Shown here: one piece after another, positions 1-7,858 of the stretch
Numbering within the stretch: the first letter of the stretch is position 1
How the letters are laid out: each line of letters begins with the position of its first letter
DNA from: Sulfobacillus thermosulfidooxidans
GTDB taxonomy: Bacteria; Bacillota; Sulfobacillia; Sulfobacillales; Sulfobacillaceae
Length of the DNA: 64,000 nucleotides
Assembly: GCF_001280565.1 (NCBI RefSeq)
Contig: NZ_LGRO01000002.1
Span: forward strand, 372,001 to 436,000
Direction: 5' to 3'
The notes under the pieces: model-generated
Databases searched by the model: none
What the model was told of the DNA's origin: nothing
What the model saw: the letters and a program-made list of their open reading frames with translations, nothing else
Made by a program: the position numbers and the translations under genes

Positions 1-381
1 CAACAGACCGCGAGTCGGCGTGGGAAGGGGCGGGGCCTGCCGGGCCCGACGTTCGATGAGACTGAGCACCAACGCGGCGAGCAAGAGCACATAACCTAAG
101 GCTTCTACCCGTTCCGGCTTTTGCACATAGAGCGCATCCACAAAGGCCGGGTCTTTTACAAAGCGAAAACGGTGTTCGATGACCGTTTGGCCTTTGTATT
201 CTTCGAGCAATCGGCGGGCATCAAAGGAGGAGGCCGGCAGATTGGTGATTAAGACAAACGTCGCCGCCCGGTCCTGTGCCGCCTGCACGCGTTGCGCATC
301 GACTGCCCCAATGGTGGGATGGACCCGGTATACTGTGGTGGTAGCCGGTTCGGGGGCATCGTGGCGGGGACGCCCGCGGGT
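1..381 (-). pseudogene. IS1634-type transposase, C-terminal fragment, split by IS21 element
   Basis: Read on the minus strand this stretch encodes an open frame with residues such as VIEHRFRFVKDP and KPERVEALGYVLLLAALVL, which are typical of the C-terminal part of IS1634-group (IS4 superfamily) DDE transposases. It has no start codon of its own. If the element at 382-3281 and one copy of the 5-bp duplication are removed, this frame joins in phase to the fragment ending near 3282, giving KRTTR followed by GRPRHDAPEP. It is therefore the severed 3' half of one gene. The frame stays open to the window edge at position 1, so its true end is not visible. Confidence 0.85.
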
Positions 382-535
382 TGTCAACGACAGGTTTAAA
401 ATCCCCAATAAGGACAATTCAATTTCCCCAAAAACGACAGTTGAATTTCCCCAAAACGCCAACGCAATTTCCCGCAAAACGGTAGGGTAAATTCCTCAAA
501 AACGACCGTTGAATTTCCTCATAATCGACAGGATT
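382..535. repeat. IS21 left end with multiple transposase-binding-type repeats
   Basis: A motif close to AATTTCCCCAAAAACGAC is repeated about five times with slight variation (TTCCCC, TTCCCG, TTCCTC forms) between the left tip and about 535. IS21-family ends usually carry several such repeats that bind IstA. The reverse-oriented counterpart is at 3165-3281. The spacing is irregular and there are no unique spacers, so this is not a CRISPR array. Confidence 0.8.
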
Positions 536-604
536 ATCGGGATGTTATGAGGAACGTATCAAAGGGCCTGTCCCTAGGGCGGGCACTATCCGAATACCGA
601 GGCG

Positions 605-1861
605 ATGCGAGACATGGCGTATTATCTATCCCCCGAGGAGTGTCGCAGGATCATGATGATGCACGAACAGAAGCAGACGATTACGGCGATTCAAGCGGCC
701 ACCGGTCGCGATCGCAAAACCATTCGTAAAGTGGTCACCGACCAAAAACACGGGCACGACCTGACCCGTCGTACCCGTGAGAGTAAACTCGATCCATACA
801 AAGAGTATATCGAAGAACGGTGGAACCAGGGGTGTCAGAATGCCGTTGTTCTCTGGGAAGAGGCCCGTGCCCACGGTTACACGGGCAGTCTGAGTTTGAT
901 CAAACAGCTGGTGCAACCGCTGCGTCCGCAGCGGGGTGTTGAACCGGCTCAACGCTATGAAACGGATCCCGGGGATCAAGCACAATGCGATTGGGCCGAC
1001 TTCGGGGCGTTGGTGTATCCGGACCAACGGCGAAAACTCTACATTTTTATTTATACCATGAGTTTTTCGCGGCGTATGTATGGCGAATTTGTGCACGATC
1101 AGCGCCAAACCACCTTGTTTCGCTGCCTCGAGAACGCGTTTGCGTATTTTGGCTGTGTCCCCACGACGATTTTATCAGATAACATGAAACCGATGGTCAT
1201 TGACCATCCGCGCGGGGGAGAGATCGTCTGGAACCCCCGATTCACGGCTTTTGCCGAATTTCATGGTTTTGGACCGAAAGCCGCCCGGCCTTATCGGGCA
1301 AAAACCAAGGGAAAAGTCGAACGCAGTGTGTTATATGTTCGCCAAAATTTCTGGCCGCGGATCCCTGAGGTCATCACCCTCAAGGAATTAAATGTCCGTG
1401 TCATGGTCTGGGCCCAGGAACGTGATCTGCGCATTCATGGCACCACGTTCGAGCGCCCGACAGATCGCTGGGAGGCCGACGTGGCGGGAGCCCAGCCGTA
1501 TGACCTGACGCGGCTGTGGGCCTTCGGCGAACAGTTTCCCCGTAAAGTGACGCGCGATGCGTTTGTGCACTGGCAAGGGCATCGTTTTGCGGTACCGTGG
1601 ACGGCGGCGGGAACGATGGTGTACGTCAGGCGCTACTCCGAGACCGGTATCGTGATTGGGCAAGAGACGCAAGAGCTCACGCGGTATGCGATTCCCTCGC
1701 GCCCGCATCAGATCGTCGGCACGGAGACATGGCACCAAGACGCCCCACCCGAACGCATTCCGGGTCAACCGATTGCTCGGCGTCGTACGTTACGGACACC
1801 CGAGGAGGATTTGCCCACGATCCGTTCATTAGCCGACTATGCGGAGGTGGTCCCGCAATGA
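605..1861 (+). CDS. istA: IS21-family transposase IstA
   Basis: This 418-aa DDE transposase catalyses cut-and-insert of the IS21 element together with the ATPase IstB. An N-terminal helix-turn-helix is visible around residues 10-45 (ITAIQAATGRDRKTIRKVV). The rve/DDE core follows, with QCDWADFG (first Asp), TILSDNMKP (second Asp) and YRAKTKGKVERSV (Glu). The length is normal for the family. The stop codon overlaps the istB start as ATGA at 1858-1861, so the two are translationally coupled. An in-frame ATG at 614 is an alternative start. The gene lies inside the 382-3281 element and shows no disruption. Confidence 0.93.
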   Translation: MRDMAYYLSPEECRRIMMMHEQKQTITAIQAATGRDRKTIRKVVTDQKHGHDLTRRTRESKLDPYKEYIEERWNQGCQNAVVLWEEARAHGYTGSLSLIKQLVQPLRPQRGVEPAQRYETDPGDQAQCDWADFGALVYPDQRRKLYIFIYTMSFSRRMYGEFVHDQRQTTLFRCLENAFAYFGCVPTTILSDNMKPMVIDHPRGGEIVWNPRFTAFAEFHGFGPKAARPYRAKTKGKVERSVLYVRQNFWPRIPEVITLKELNVRVMVWAQERDLRIHGTTFERPTDRWEADVAGAQPYDLTRLWAFGEQFPRKVTRDAFVHWQGHRFAVPWTAAGTMVYVRRYSETGIVIGQETQELTRYAIPSRPHQIVGTETWHQDAPPERIPGQPIARRRTLRTPEEDLPTIRSLADYAEVVPQ

Positions 1862-2694
1862 CCCGATCGACCCTGACGGTTCCGGTCGATCCTTGCGATG
1901 ACTTGGCCGCCCTCTGCGAACGCCTGAAACTTCCGGAAGTGGGCCGCCTCGCGGCTGCCCGCGCCCAGCAGGCCGCGGCAGAACAGTGGACGTATTCCCA
2001 ATACCTCATCGATGTGTTCCGGGCTGAAGTGGCCGCCCGCCAAGCCCGGTATGTCGTGTCGCATACGCAGATGTCACATCTGCCGTTTCACAAGACCTTA
2101 GACCAATATGATTTTACCTTCCAGCCGTCTCTGGATGAGCGCCAAGTGCGCCAGCTCCTGACGCTCCAATGGGTGGATGCGGCGGAAAATCTTATCGTGC
2201 TAGGCCCGCCCGGCGTGGGTAAAACACATTTGGTCGTGGCGATGGCGGGCCAAGCGATCGTGGAGCGTATCTCGGTGTATTTTATTACGATTCAGGACCT
2301 CGTGGCCGATTTGCGAAAAGCGTGGGACGAAAATCGCTTCGCGACCCGTCTCGGTATGTACGTGCGGCCCCGACTGCTTTGTATCGATGAAGTGGGCTAT
2401 TTGCCGCTCAGTTCCCTCGAAGCGAATTTGTTCTTTCGTCTGGTCGCCGCCCGCTATGAACGCGGCAGTCTGGCCCTCACCTCCAACAAAGGATTCGTCG
2501 ACTGGGGCCAGGTGTTTGGCGATCCGGTTCTGGCGACCGCTATTTTAGATAGGCTGGTGCACCATTCCACTATCCTGAACATTCGGGGGGATTCTTACCG
2601 TCTGCGTGAAAAGCGGACAGCCGGACTGCTAGGCGAGGCGGCCGCCCGGCCGTCGCTCGAAGCGTCCTTACCCGGCGGAACAGTGCCGTCATGA
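1858..2694 (+). CDS. istB: IS21-family helper ATPase IstB
   Basis: This 278-aa AAA+ ATPase assists IstA by forming a DnaA/DnaC-like assembly on target DNA. The Walker A motif GPPGVGKTH lies near residue 118 and the Walker B motif LLCIDEVGYLP near residue 180. The sensor-type segment ALTSNKGF follows, and the C-terminal RGDSYRLREK is typical of IstB. The frame stays open upstream to 1597, but the ATG at 1858 overlaps the istA stop as ATGA and gives the family length, so it was chosen. No damage is seen. Confidence 0.93.
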   Translation: MTRSTLTVPVDPCDDLAALCERLKLPEVGRLAAARAQQAAAEQWTYSQYLIDVFRAEVAARQARYVVSHTQMSHLPFHKTLDQYDFTFQPSLDERQVRQLLTLQWVDAAENLIVLGPPGVGKTHLVVAMAGQAIVERISVYFITIQDLVADLRKAWDENRFATRLGMYVRPRLLCIDEVGYLPLSSLEANLFFRLVAARYERGSLALTSNKGFVDWGQVFGDPVLATAILDRLVHHSTILNIRGDSYRLREKRTAGLLGEAAARPSLEASLPGGTVPS

Positions 2695-3118
2695 CACTAC
2701 GTGTCGCTTCAGGACCCCGAGCGAGGAGAAATTCATGGCCATTGGCCGATGGCGTGGCCACTGTGCCCAGTGGCTCGCGATGGTGACCGATTAGGGGCGC
2801 CCGCGGCATCTCTTGTTGGTGACTCGTCACGGGGCGTATGAACGACCCCGATCTTAGGGAAACAGATTGCCCAACACATTCCGACGATCGCGGTGAATTG
2901 AGCTGGAGTGGACCGAGCATTGACCCAGGGGCCCGCGCCACCACGCCTGCCGCACCGCCCCCAGCAAATGAGGTGGGCGGAAAGCGCCTACGACCGGATG
3001 GAATAGGCCACGAATCCGGCATATGGGGATTCCCCAGAGCGTACCCGCTTGTTCGGGCAGCGGAGATCTTAACGAGATGGCAAGGCATCCCCCCTTCGTA
3101 ACCCAACCCATCGCCGAC
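2695..3118. other. Non-coding tail of the IS21 element
   Basis: About 420 bp between istB and the right-end repeats. It is GC-rich. The short frames present on both strands show no recognisable domain or convincing ribosome binding site. It lies within the element, so it belongs to the transposon rather than to the host. Confidence 0.5.
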
Positions 3119-3149
3119 AAAATCCCCAGGAGCCATCCCTGGGGATTTT
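3119..3149. terminator. Hairpin terminator inside IS21 tail
   Basis: A 12-bp perfect stem, AAAATCCCCAGG at 3119-3130 with its complement at 3138-3149, and a 7-nt loop. The A/T ends make it usable in both directions. It would stop transcription leaving istB or entering the element from outside. Confidence 0.65.
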
Positions 3150-3164
3150 GATTTGCTTTGCTGT

Positions 3165-3281
3165 TGAGGAATTTACCTTGTCGTTTTTGGGGAATTAGCG
3201 CTGGCGTTTCTGGGGAATTTACCCTGCCGTTTTTGGCCTGTTTGAATTGTCGTTTTTGAGGAATTTAAATTGTCCTTGACA
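3165..3281. repeat. IS21 right end repeats
   Basis: Several copies of a GAGGAATTT / GGGGAATTT plus GTCGTTTTTG unit run in the opposite orientation to those at the left end. The outermost 40 bp (3242-3281) recur exactly at 4491-4530. Confidence 0.8.
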
Positions 3282-4399
3282 CGGGTCGTGCGTTTGGGGA
3301 CCTGCGTTTCCGCGACAACCGTCGCCTCGACATGATGCCATTGGGCGGTGGCCCGCCAAGCGGCCACGGCCTCTTCGGCATCATGAGCACAGGCAAACAC
3401 GGTTTCCGCGAGGCGAGTCGCCGCCCGGGTTAACTGGTTATGGGCCCGTTCGACCTGGCGGGCAATGGTGTGAGCTTTCCGCTCAGCTAGATGATCGGAG
3501 CGATAAACCACGAGCCGATAGGATCGGCCCTCAATTTCGCCGGTCTGTTCTGCGGCCGCGTAGGTGGCCGCATCGGCCCGCTCCCCGATTTTGCCGAGGG
3601 GAACCCAGGTGTTGGCCGCCAAGGCGGCCGTCTTCGCATCGTGCGCGGCTCGAAATGTTTCCGGACAACGCGAGAGAAAGCGGAGCGAACGGTCAGCCAT
3701 CGCCTTTAAGTTAGGACCCGTGATGAGGGCGGAATCGGCCACGTAGACCAGTTGTTGCAGTTGCTGAGGCGAAAAGTAATCGTCTAAGGCCGCAATCATC
3801 TCGGCATTGAGGATTTTGTCACTCAGATTCCCGTCTTGCACCGTGCCCACCACCGGAATGCCTTCTCGGGTCCCCAACAGCGTCAGGAGAATTTGACGCA
3901 GATCGGGACGATGATCCTTGGAATGGCCATAGGTGGGATGCACTCCGGTCCCGGATCCGGTGTCCGGATACGTGCCATAGACCGAGCGGGTCGTACTATC
4001 CCAGTGGACAAACACCGGACTATCGGGCGTCCACACGTGGTCGTGCAAGAGCGCTCGCGTTGCAACGGCACTGAAGACGGTGGCGCCACCGGCGGCAGCG
4101 ACTTTATCCAGAGCCCGTCCGAGGGCATCATCCGTAAAATCGGCCGCGGTGCGGCCGGATCCAAACAACAAGGGCACATCGGTTAACTGAAATTGCTCGT
4201 GGACGCGATACAGAGGTCGACGAGCGGTGAGCAAATTGACGACGAGCGCGAAAATCCGTTCGCCGGGCGACAGGTGGCAACGCTGCGAATCCCACGCAAC
4301 GGTCTGATTTATGGCCTCGATGAATCCAATTTCTTCACAGAGGGCTCGGATGACCGGTCCAGCCCCCACAACAACGGGTGTCGGCATGGGTGTGTTCAT
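3282..4399 (-). pseudogene. IS1634-type transposase, N-terminal fragment, split by IS21 element
   Basis: About 372 codons of an IS1634-group transposase. The N-terminal region (PVIRALCEEIGFIEAINQTV) matches the DUF4277-type start of these proteins. The DDE core includes VHWDSTTRSVYG, YGHSKDHRPDLRQ and YVADSALIT. The frame then enters the IS21 end and picks up about 36 nonsense residues before stopping at 3173. The missing C-terminal part lies at 1-381. The gene is dead as it stands, although precise loss of the IS21 element would restore it. An A-tract followed by a T-tract (about 4447-4465) precedes the start, probably within the transposon end. Confidence 0.88.
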
Positions 4400-4490
4400 A
4401 AGAGATTACTTCGCCATGCGATACACAATCTCCTTTGCGATCAGCCCAAAAAAAATAATTTTTTTGTTCCCGCCACGTGCGGAAAGTAAG

Positions 4491-4530
4491 TTGAATTGTC
4501 GTTTTTGAGGAATTTAAATTGTCCTTGACA
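4491..4530. repeat. Solo 40-bp IS21 right end
   Basis: These 40 bp are identical to 3242-3281, the right tip of the complete IS21 element, and end in the same CCTTGACA. No istA or istB copy adjoins them. The simplest reading is that the IS1634-type element landed 40 bp inside an older IS21 copy, with the rest of that copy beyond the left edge of the window. An unrelated end left by a deletion is the alternative. Confidence 0.75.
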
Positions 4531-4918
4531 ATACGTAGCATGTGGGCACACAAAGAGCCCCTGCGACGCGACCTTTCTAATGAGCATTTTATCATGCGGG
4601 CACAGTTTTACGAGAACTGTGCCATGGGGAAGAGTGCCATGAACTGTGTGGGGCCGAACCTGAACACCGAGGCAGTATATTCGAAGTCATGTCGGTCAAC
4701 GGCGGTATGACTACCAGCCCTGCTCTGAGTTGCCCAAACACGTGGGACATCTGCAACCGCGGCAACAAACAGGTTGCGTTGCTGTCACCAAGGATCGTTG
4801 GAACGGCGTTCATACGGCATATACGTTTGCAATCATTCTAGGCTATGCTATCGGGTGCCGCCAGGCAACCAGTTCGACCCGAGATGCATCTCGGGTCGAA
4901 AGTGTTCCCGACTCTCGA
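4531..4918. other. Intergenic region with two inverted repeats
   Basis: No convincing gene was found. A hairpin with a 9-bp stem (GGCACAGTT, 4599-4607 and 4615-4623) lies near the transposon junction. A perfect 28-bp palindrome spans 4873-4900, just downstream of the ATP-grasp gene. Neither is followed by a good T-run. Confidence 0.5.
4873..4900. repeat. Perfect 28-bp palindrome
   Basis: The half-site TTCGACCCGAGATG (4873-4886) is followed directly by its exact complement. It sits 18 bp past the stop of the last gene of the minus-strand cluster. It could form a stem at the mRNA 3' end, but the bases following on the minus strand are not T-rich, so a classical intrinsic terminator is doubtful. 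A protein-binding site is the alternative. Confidence 0.55.
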
Positions 4919-6220
4919 TTACTCCTCGTGGACGATCACTTCAATTTTCTCGCCAAAGGTTTTCTCGGCAACGTCCAGCGCTTTCGGTGTGGGGGCATCA
5001 AAAATATAGGAGCCAGCCCGGTCCGAAGACTGTGTAATTGGGCTCAGAGACTCGCCCCGCTGTTTGTCCATTACGATCTCGCGCAGTACAGGAACGAAAG
5101 CGGATGACGGACTCAATCGTGGGCGAGCACCACCGCTCCTATACCACGTGACCGGAATGGGTTCCCCCTGTACCCGCACATCCAACAGTTGCCCTCGACT
5201 GTGATTGAAGTAAACTTGGCGCGCAAACCGACTTGGCTCGGGGTAGGTGGTCGGTTCTCCTAATGCTATTCCGATTAGGGCATCTTCCATTGGAACCCCC
5301 GTGGTCAACTGGTATAGCGGTAGTATGCCGTCCCCGGGATTGCGTGCCGCAATCTCCATGAGAATCGGTCGGTTGCCTTTTGGCGAAACTTTATATTCGG
5401 CATGAGTTATACCATTTTGAAGAGCCAGGCGCTCGATCACCGCCGAATTTGTGCGTAGCAATCCTTGCTTCTTATCGGTCGACAAGCTAATCGCCGGGAC
5501 AGTATGCGCCATTTCGACAAAGAATTGACTCGAGTCGCTATTCGTTCGTTTCTGTGTGATTCCCGCGAAAATTATCCGTCCTCGCTGAACGAGTGTTTCC
5601 ACCGAAAACTCTGGCCCTTCGATGTTTTCTTCGAGTAGTAAGACTTCCCCAGCATCGTACACACTCGAGCTCAACACGCGTGTGAGCGTCTGGCCATCAT
5701 CAACGCGTTGGACCCCTGAACTAGCCTGCCGATTTAGGGGTTTTACCACCGCAGGGAATCGCTTCCAGTTCTCGCCGATATTCGATCGCATGTTCGGTGG
5801 GACTACGGAGAACTTTGGACTAAAATCGGATAGGTAGAGCCGTTGGAGAAATTTGTTGCGACAGACTTTTGCGGCACGCAGTCCCATATTGGGCAGACCC
5901 ATCCAGTCACCGACTCGTCCCACAGCCTCCACAAAGGCTTCACGAATGGTGTATAGCCCACGGATGTCGTACGTCTGGTGCCACTGTTGCACATGGCTCA
6001 GGATACCAATATGGTCCATGGGATCGGCAAACAGATAATCGGCAAAGCTTCGAAATGGATGCGCAGGGTTACTTTCCATGGCGTGGCTGTGGGCTAATGT
6101 TCTGGGATTCCTTTCGTCGATCACGAGCGGAGCAAGATCTCGGCGGATAATGGCATCAAGGAATTCAGGATATCGTCCACACGTAAACCCACCAAACAAA
6201 AGAAATGCCCTAGTCTTCAT
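4919..6220 (-). CDS. ATP-grasp ligase, L-amino-acid-ligase-like
   Basis: A 433-aa ATP-grasp enzyme that would join a carboxylate, as acyl phosphate, to an amine. The visible ATP-grasp features are RFPAVVKPLNRQASSG (phosphate loop and lysine), EENIEGPEFSVETL, and the metal-binding EIAARNPGDGI near residues 285-295. The N-terminus (FLLFGGFTCGRYPEFL) and overall size fit the BacD/L-amino-acid ligase group, so a dipeptide or amide bond is the likely product. The substrate cannot be read from sequence. Its start overlaps the upstream gene by 11 nt, and it is the last gene of the five-gene operon. Carboxylases of the same fold are a less likely alternative. Confidence 0.8.
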   Translation of the reverse strand: MKTRAFLLFGGFTCGRYPEFLDAIIRRDLAPLVIDERNPRTLAHSHAMESNPAHPFRSFADYLFADPMDHIGILSHVQQWHQTYDIRGLYTIREAFVEAVGRVGDWMGLPNMGLRAAKVCRNKFLQRLYLSDFSPKFSVVPPNMRSNIGENWKRFPAVVKPLNRQASSGVQRVDDGQTLTRVLSSSVYDAGEVLLLEENIEGPEFSVETLVQRGRIIFAGITQKRTNSDSSQFFVEMAHTVPAISLSTDKKQGLLRTNSAVIERLALQNGITHAEYKVSPKGNRPILMEIAARNPGDGILPLYQLTTGVPMEDALIGIALGEPTTYPEPSRFARQVYFNHSRGQLLDVRVQGEPIPVTWYRSGGARPRLSPSSAFVPVLREIVMDKQRGESLSPITQSSDRAGSYIFDAPTPKALDVAEKTFGEKIEVIVHEE

Positions 6221-7373
6221 TCAGGTGATCCCTCCATTCAGGATAAAACGTTGTGTAGGGCTCCTCGGCGATCTCGTCGAGTCGCATACGAATGTTCCTG
6301 CCGTGGTCGCCAACGCCTACCGCCAGGCAACCGGCAATATTTTTTTCTTGAAAAAACGCGGCGGTTTGACTATCGGTGGACATGATGTCTGAAGTTGGAA
6401 CCTGCGTGACCGCAAAAAAATCGGGTTCATAGAATGCAACATCGTTTTGGTAAAGAATCTCGGCGATGATGGAGTTCATGTCCTTCAGATAGCTGGCCAT
6501 CTTCTTTCCTCCCGTCATCATAGCGATACCAAACGCATAGGTCTGTGCGAAGTTCAAGTAATTGTGGCAGACGAACGATTGGTTGGGCAGCGCCAACCAG
6601 TCCACCTCTTCATCATGAAGCGGCGCCATCTCTCCGCCATCTGTTAGGGCCCTCAGAGCGGCAGTGTCGGGGCGCATGGAAACCTGCCGCAACTTTGCAA
6701 TCCACTTTCGGAAATCAGGGTCGCTGACGGCAAAACGATTCATTACGTCGATGGGAGCCTCGACGATCCCTTTGGGTTCGTGCAGGCCCGCGGCTCTTTC
6801 GATAGCGTTCCGATAAATCATGGCTCCGTAAGCATAATTCGTAGCATGGCTCGCAAGTTGCCATGCGTGGCGGTCGACGTCAAGAAGAGGATCCTGGAGG
6901 CCATTTTCATACGGAAACGGTTGAGAGAGCAATACCTTATGGCGGACGCTATGGCTTCGGGTGAACAGCACCGTTTGACTTACCTGTCCAGAAGGTGTGC
7001 GATGCCACCAAGCATATGGCTTATACTTAGCGTCCCCCAAGTTATTGTAGGTGACCAGCGTTCGCAGGTGCACTGCTCCAGGGTGCCATCGTTGGGCTAT
7101 AGCATGGACCCACGGGTGAGCAAAGTTCGGCGCAAAGATATTGGGGCTGGCGTGTGGCGAACTCTGAGATACGAAGGTTGATTCGATGAACCGCTGAAAC
7201 GCATCATCGTCCCAACCCACTAAGTCTCGAATTTCGCGCCGATCTTCCTTTGCTCCAGCAAAGACCTCGTGTTCATGTTCCCTTAAGAAATCACAAAACG
7301 CTTGGCGGCGGTCCTTGTAGGGTGTGGCGGATAACTCTAACACACCTAACAAGCGATCATTCAATGACTTCAT
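6210..7373 (-). CDS. Unrecognised 387-aa protein of the ATP-grasp/oxygenase cluster
   Basis: I do not recognise this family. The protein appears soluble, with no signal peptide or membrane span. It looks mainly helical and is rich in aromatic residues and histidine, for example FAHPWVHAIAQRW, RHAWQLASHATNY and FVCHNYLNFAQTYAFG. Scattered His, Glu and Asp residues could bind metal, but no known motif is clear. The start ATG overlaps the RraA-like stop (ATGA at 7373-7370) and its end overlaps the ATP-grasp start, so it is translated as part of the operon. A role in the same biosynthetic pathway is inferred from position only. Confidence 0.75.
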   Translation of the reverse strand: MKSLNDRLLGVLELSATPYKDRRQAFCDFLREHEHEVFAGAKEDRREIRDLVGWDDDAFQRFIESTFVSQSSPHASPNIFAPNFAHPWVHAIAQRWHPGAVHLRTLVTYNNLGDAKYKPYAWWHRTPSGQVSQTVLFTRSHSVRHKVLLSQPFPYENGLQDPLLDVDRHAWQLASHATNYAYGAMIYRNAIERAAGLHEPKGIVEAPIDVMNRFAVSDPDFRKWIAKLRQVSMRPDTAALRALTDGGEMAPLHDEEVDWLALPNQSFVCHNYLNFAQTYAFGIAMMTGGKKMASYLKDMNSIIAEILYQNDVAFYEPDFFAVTQVPTSDIMSTDSQTAAFFQEKNIAGCLAVGVGDHGRNIRMRLDEIAEEPYTTFYPEWRDHLNED

Positions 7374-7858
7374 TCCGCCGCATCCTTAACAGCCTGAGGT
7401 GTTAGCACGATGCCGTCGCGATCTGCGTATACCCAGTGATCTGGTGTCCATACAACCCCACCAAAGCGAAGGACCTCACCCAGTGCACCGTGGCCCTCTT
7501 TCCGGCTTCTCCGTGGGCAGCTTCCCATGGCCACGATACCGATGGGCACGTCCGCCAATTCCTCCACGTCGCGGACACACGCGTTCAACACGATACCGGC
7601 CACTCCCCGAGCGGCGGCCAAGCGTGCCAGATTGCCCCCAATCAGCGCGCAGCGGCGGGACCCACCTCCATCCACCACCAATACTGTGCCAGAGTCAGCC
7701 ACGTCGATGGCCTGCTTTACTAAAGTGTTGTCCTCGAAAACACGGATGGTCCGAATCCGGCCGTAAAACGTCGAAGATCCCCCAAACGAGACCAAGGTCA
7801 AATCGCAGACAGTCGCCAAATCAGGTTGAATATCACAAATATCGGCTGTATGAAGCAT
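7370..7858 (-). CDS. RraA-family protein (HMG/CHA aldolase-like)
   Basis: A 162-aa protein of the RraA fold. Characteristic stretches are VVDGGGSRRCALIGGNLA, GIVLNACVRDVEEL and the terminal DRDGIVLTP. The family includes 4-hydroxy-4-methyl-2-oxoglutarate/4-carboxy-4-hydroxy-2-oxoadipate aldolases, which also decarboxylate oxaloacetate, as well as RNase E inhibitors. The RDVE segment that supplies the catalytic Arg and metal-site Asp is present. In this operon an aldolase or decarboxylase acting on a 2-oxo acid seems likelier than RNase control, although an RNase E/G gene does lie elsewhere in the window. The gene overlaps the MFS gene upstream by 26 nt and the 387-aa gene downstream by 4 nt. 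Confidence 0.8.
   Translation of the reverse strand: MLHTADICDIQPDLATVCDLTLVSFGGSSTFYGRIRTIRVFEDNTLVKQAIDVADSGTVLVVDGGGSRRCALIGGNLARLAAARGVAGIVLNACVRDVEELADVPIGIVAMGSCPRRSRKEGHGALGEVLRFGGVVWTPDHWVYADRDGIVLTPQAVKDAAE

Larger units (their letters stand above)
382..3281 (+). mobile_element. Complete IS21-family insertion sequence
   Basis: The element is 2900 bp and bounded by inverted ends: the left reads TGTCAACGACAGGTTTAAAA, and the right, on the complementary strand, reads TGTCAAGGACAATTTAAATT. The pentamer CGGGT occurs directly outside both ends (377-381 and 3282-3286), the target duplication expected for IS21. It carries the istA/istB pair with overlapping reading frames. Removing it restores a continuous IS1634-type transposase frame, so the insertion is clean and probably fairly recent. 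Both genes look intact, so the element may still be active. Confidence 0.92.

Noticed and set aside
415-535. Cluster of short repeats resembling a CRISPR array
   Set aside because: The units vary, have no unique spacers of constant length and lie at the IS21 tip, matching transposase-binding repeats.
626-1108. 160-aa minus-strand open frame inside istA
   Set aside because: Shadow of the istA coding sequence in a GC-rich gene.
1597-1857. Longer istB reading frame starting at 1597
   Set aside because: It overlaps istA extensively; the ATG at 1858 with ATGA coupling gives the family start.
2570-3136. 188-aa minus-strand open frame in the IS21 tail
   Set aside because: GC-rich low-complexity text with no domain, overlapping istB and the terminator.
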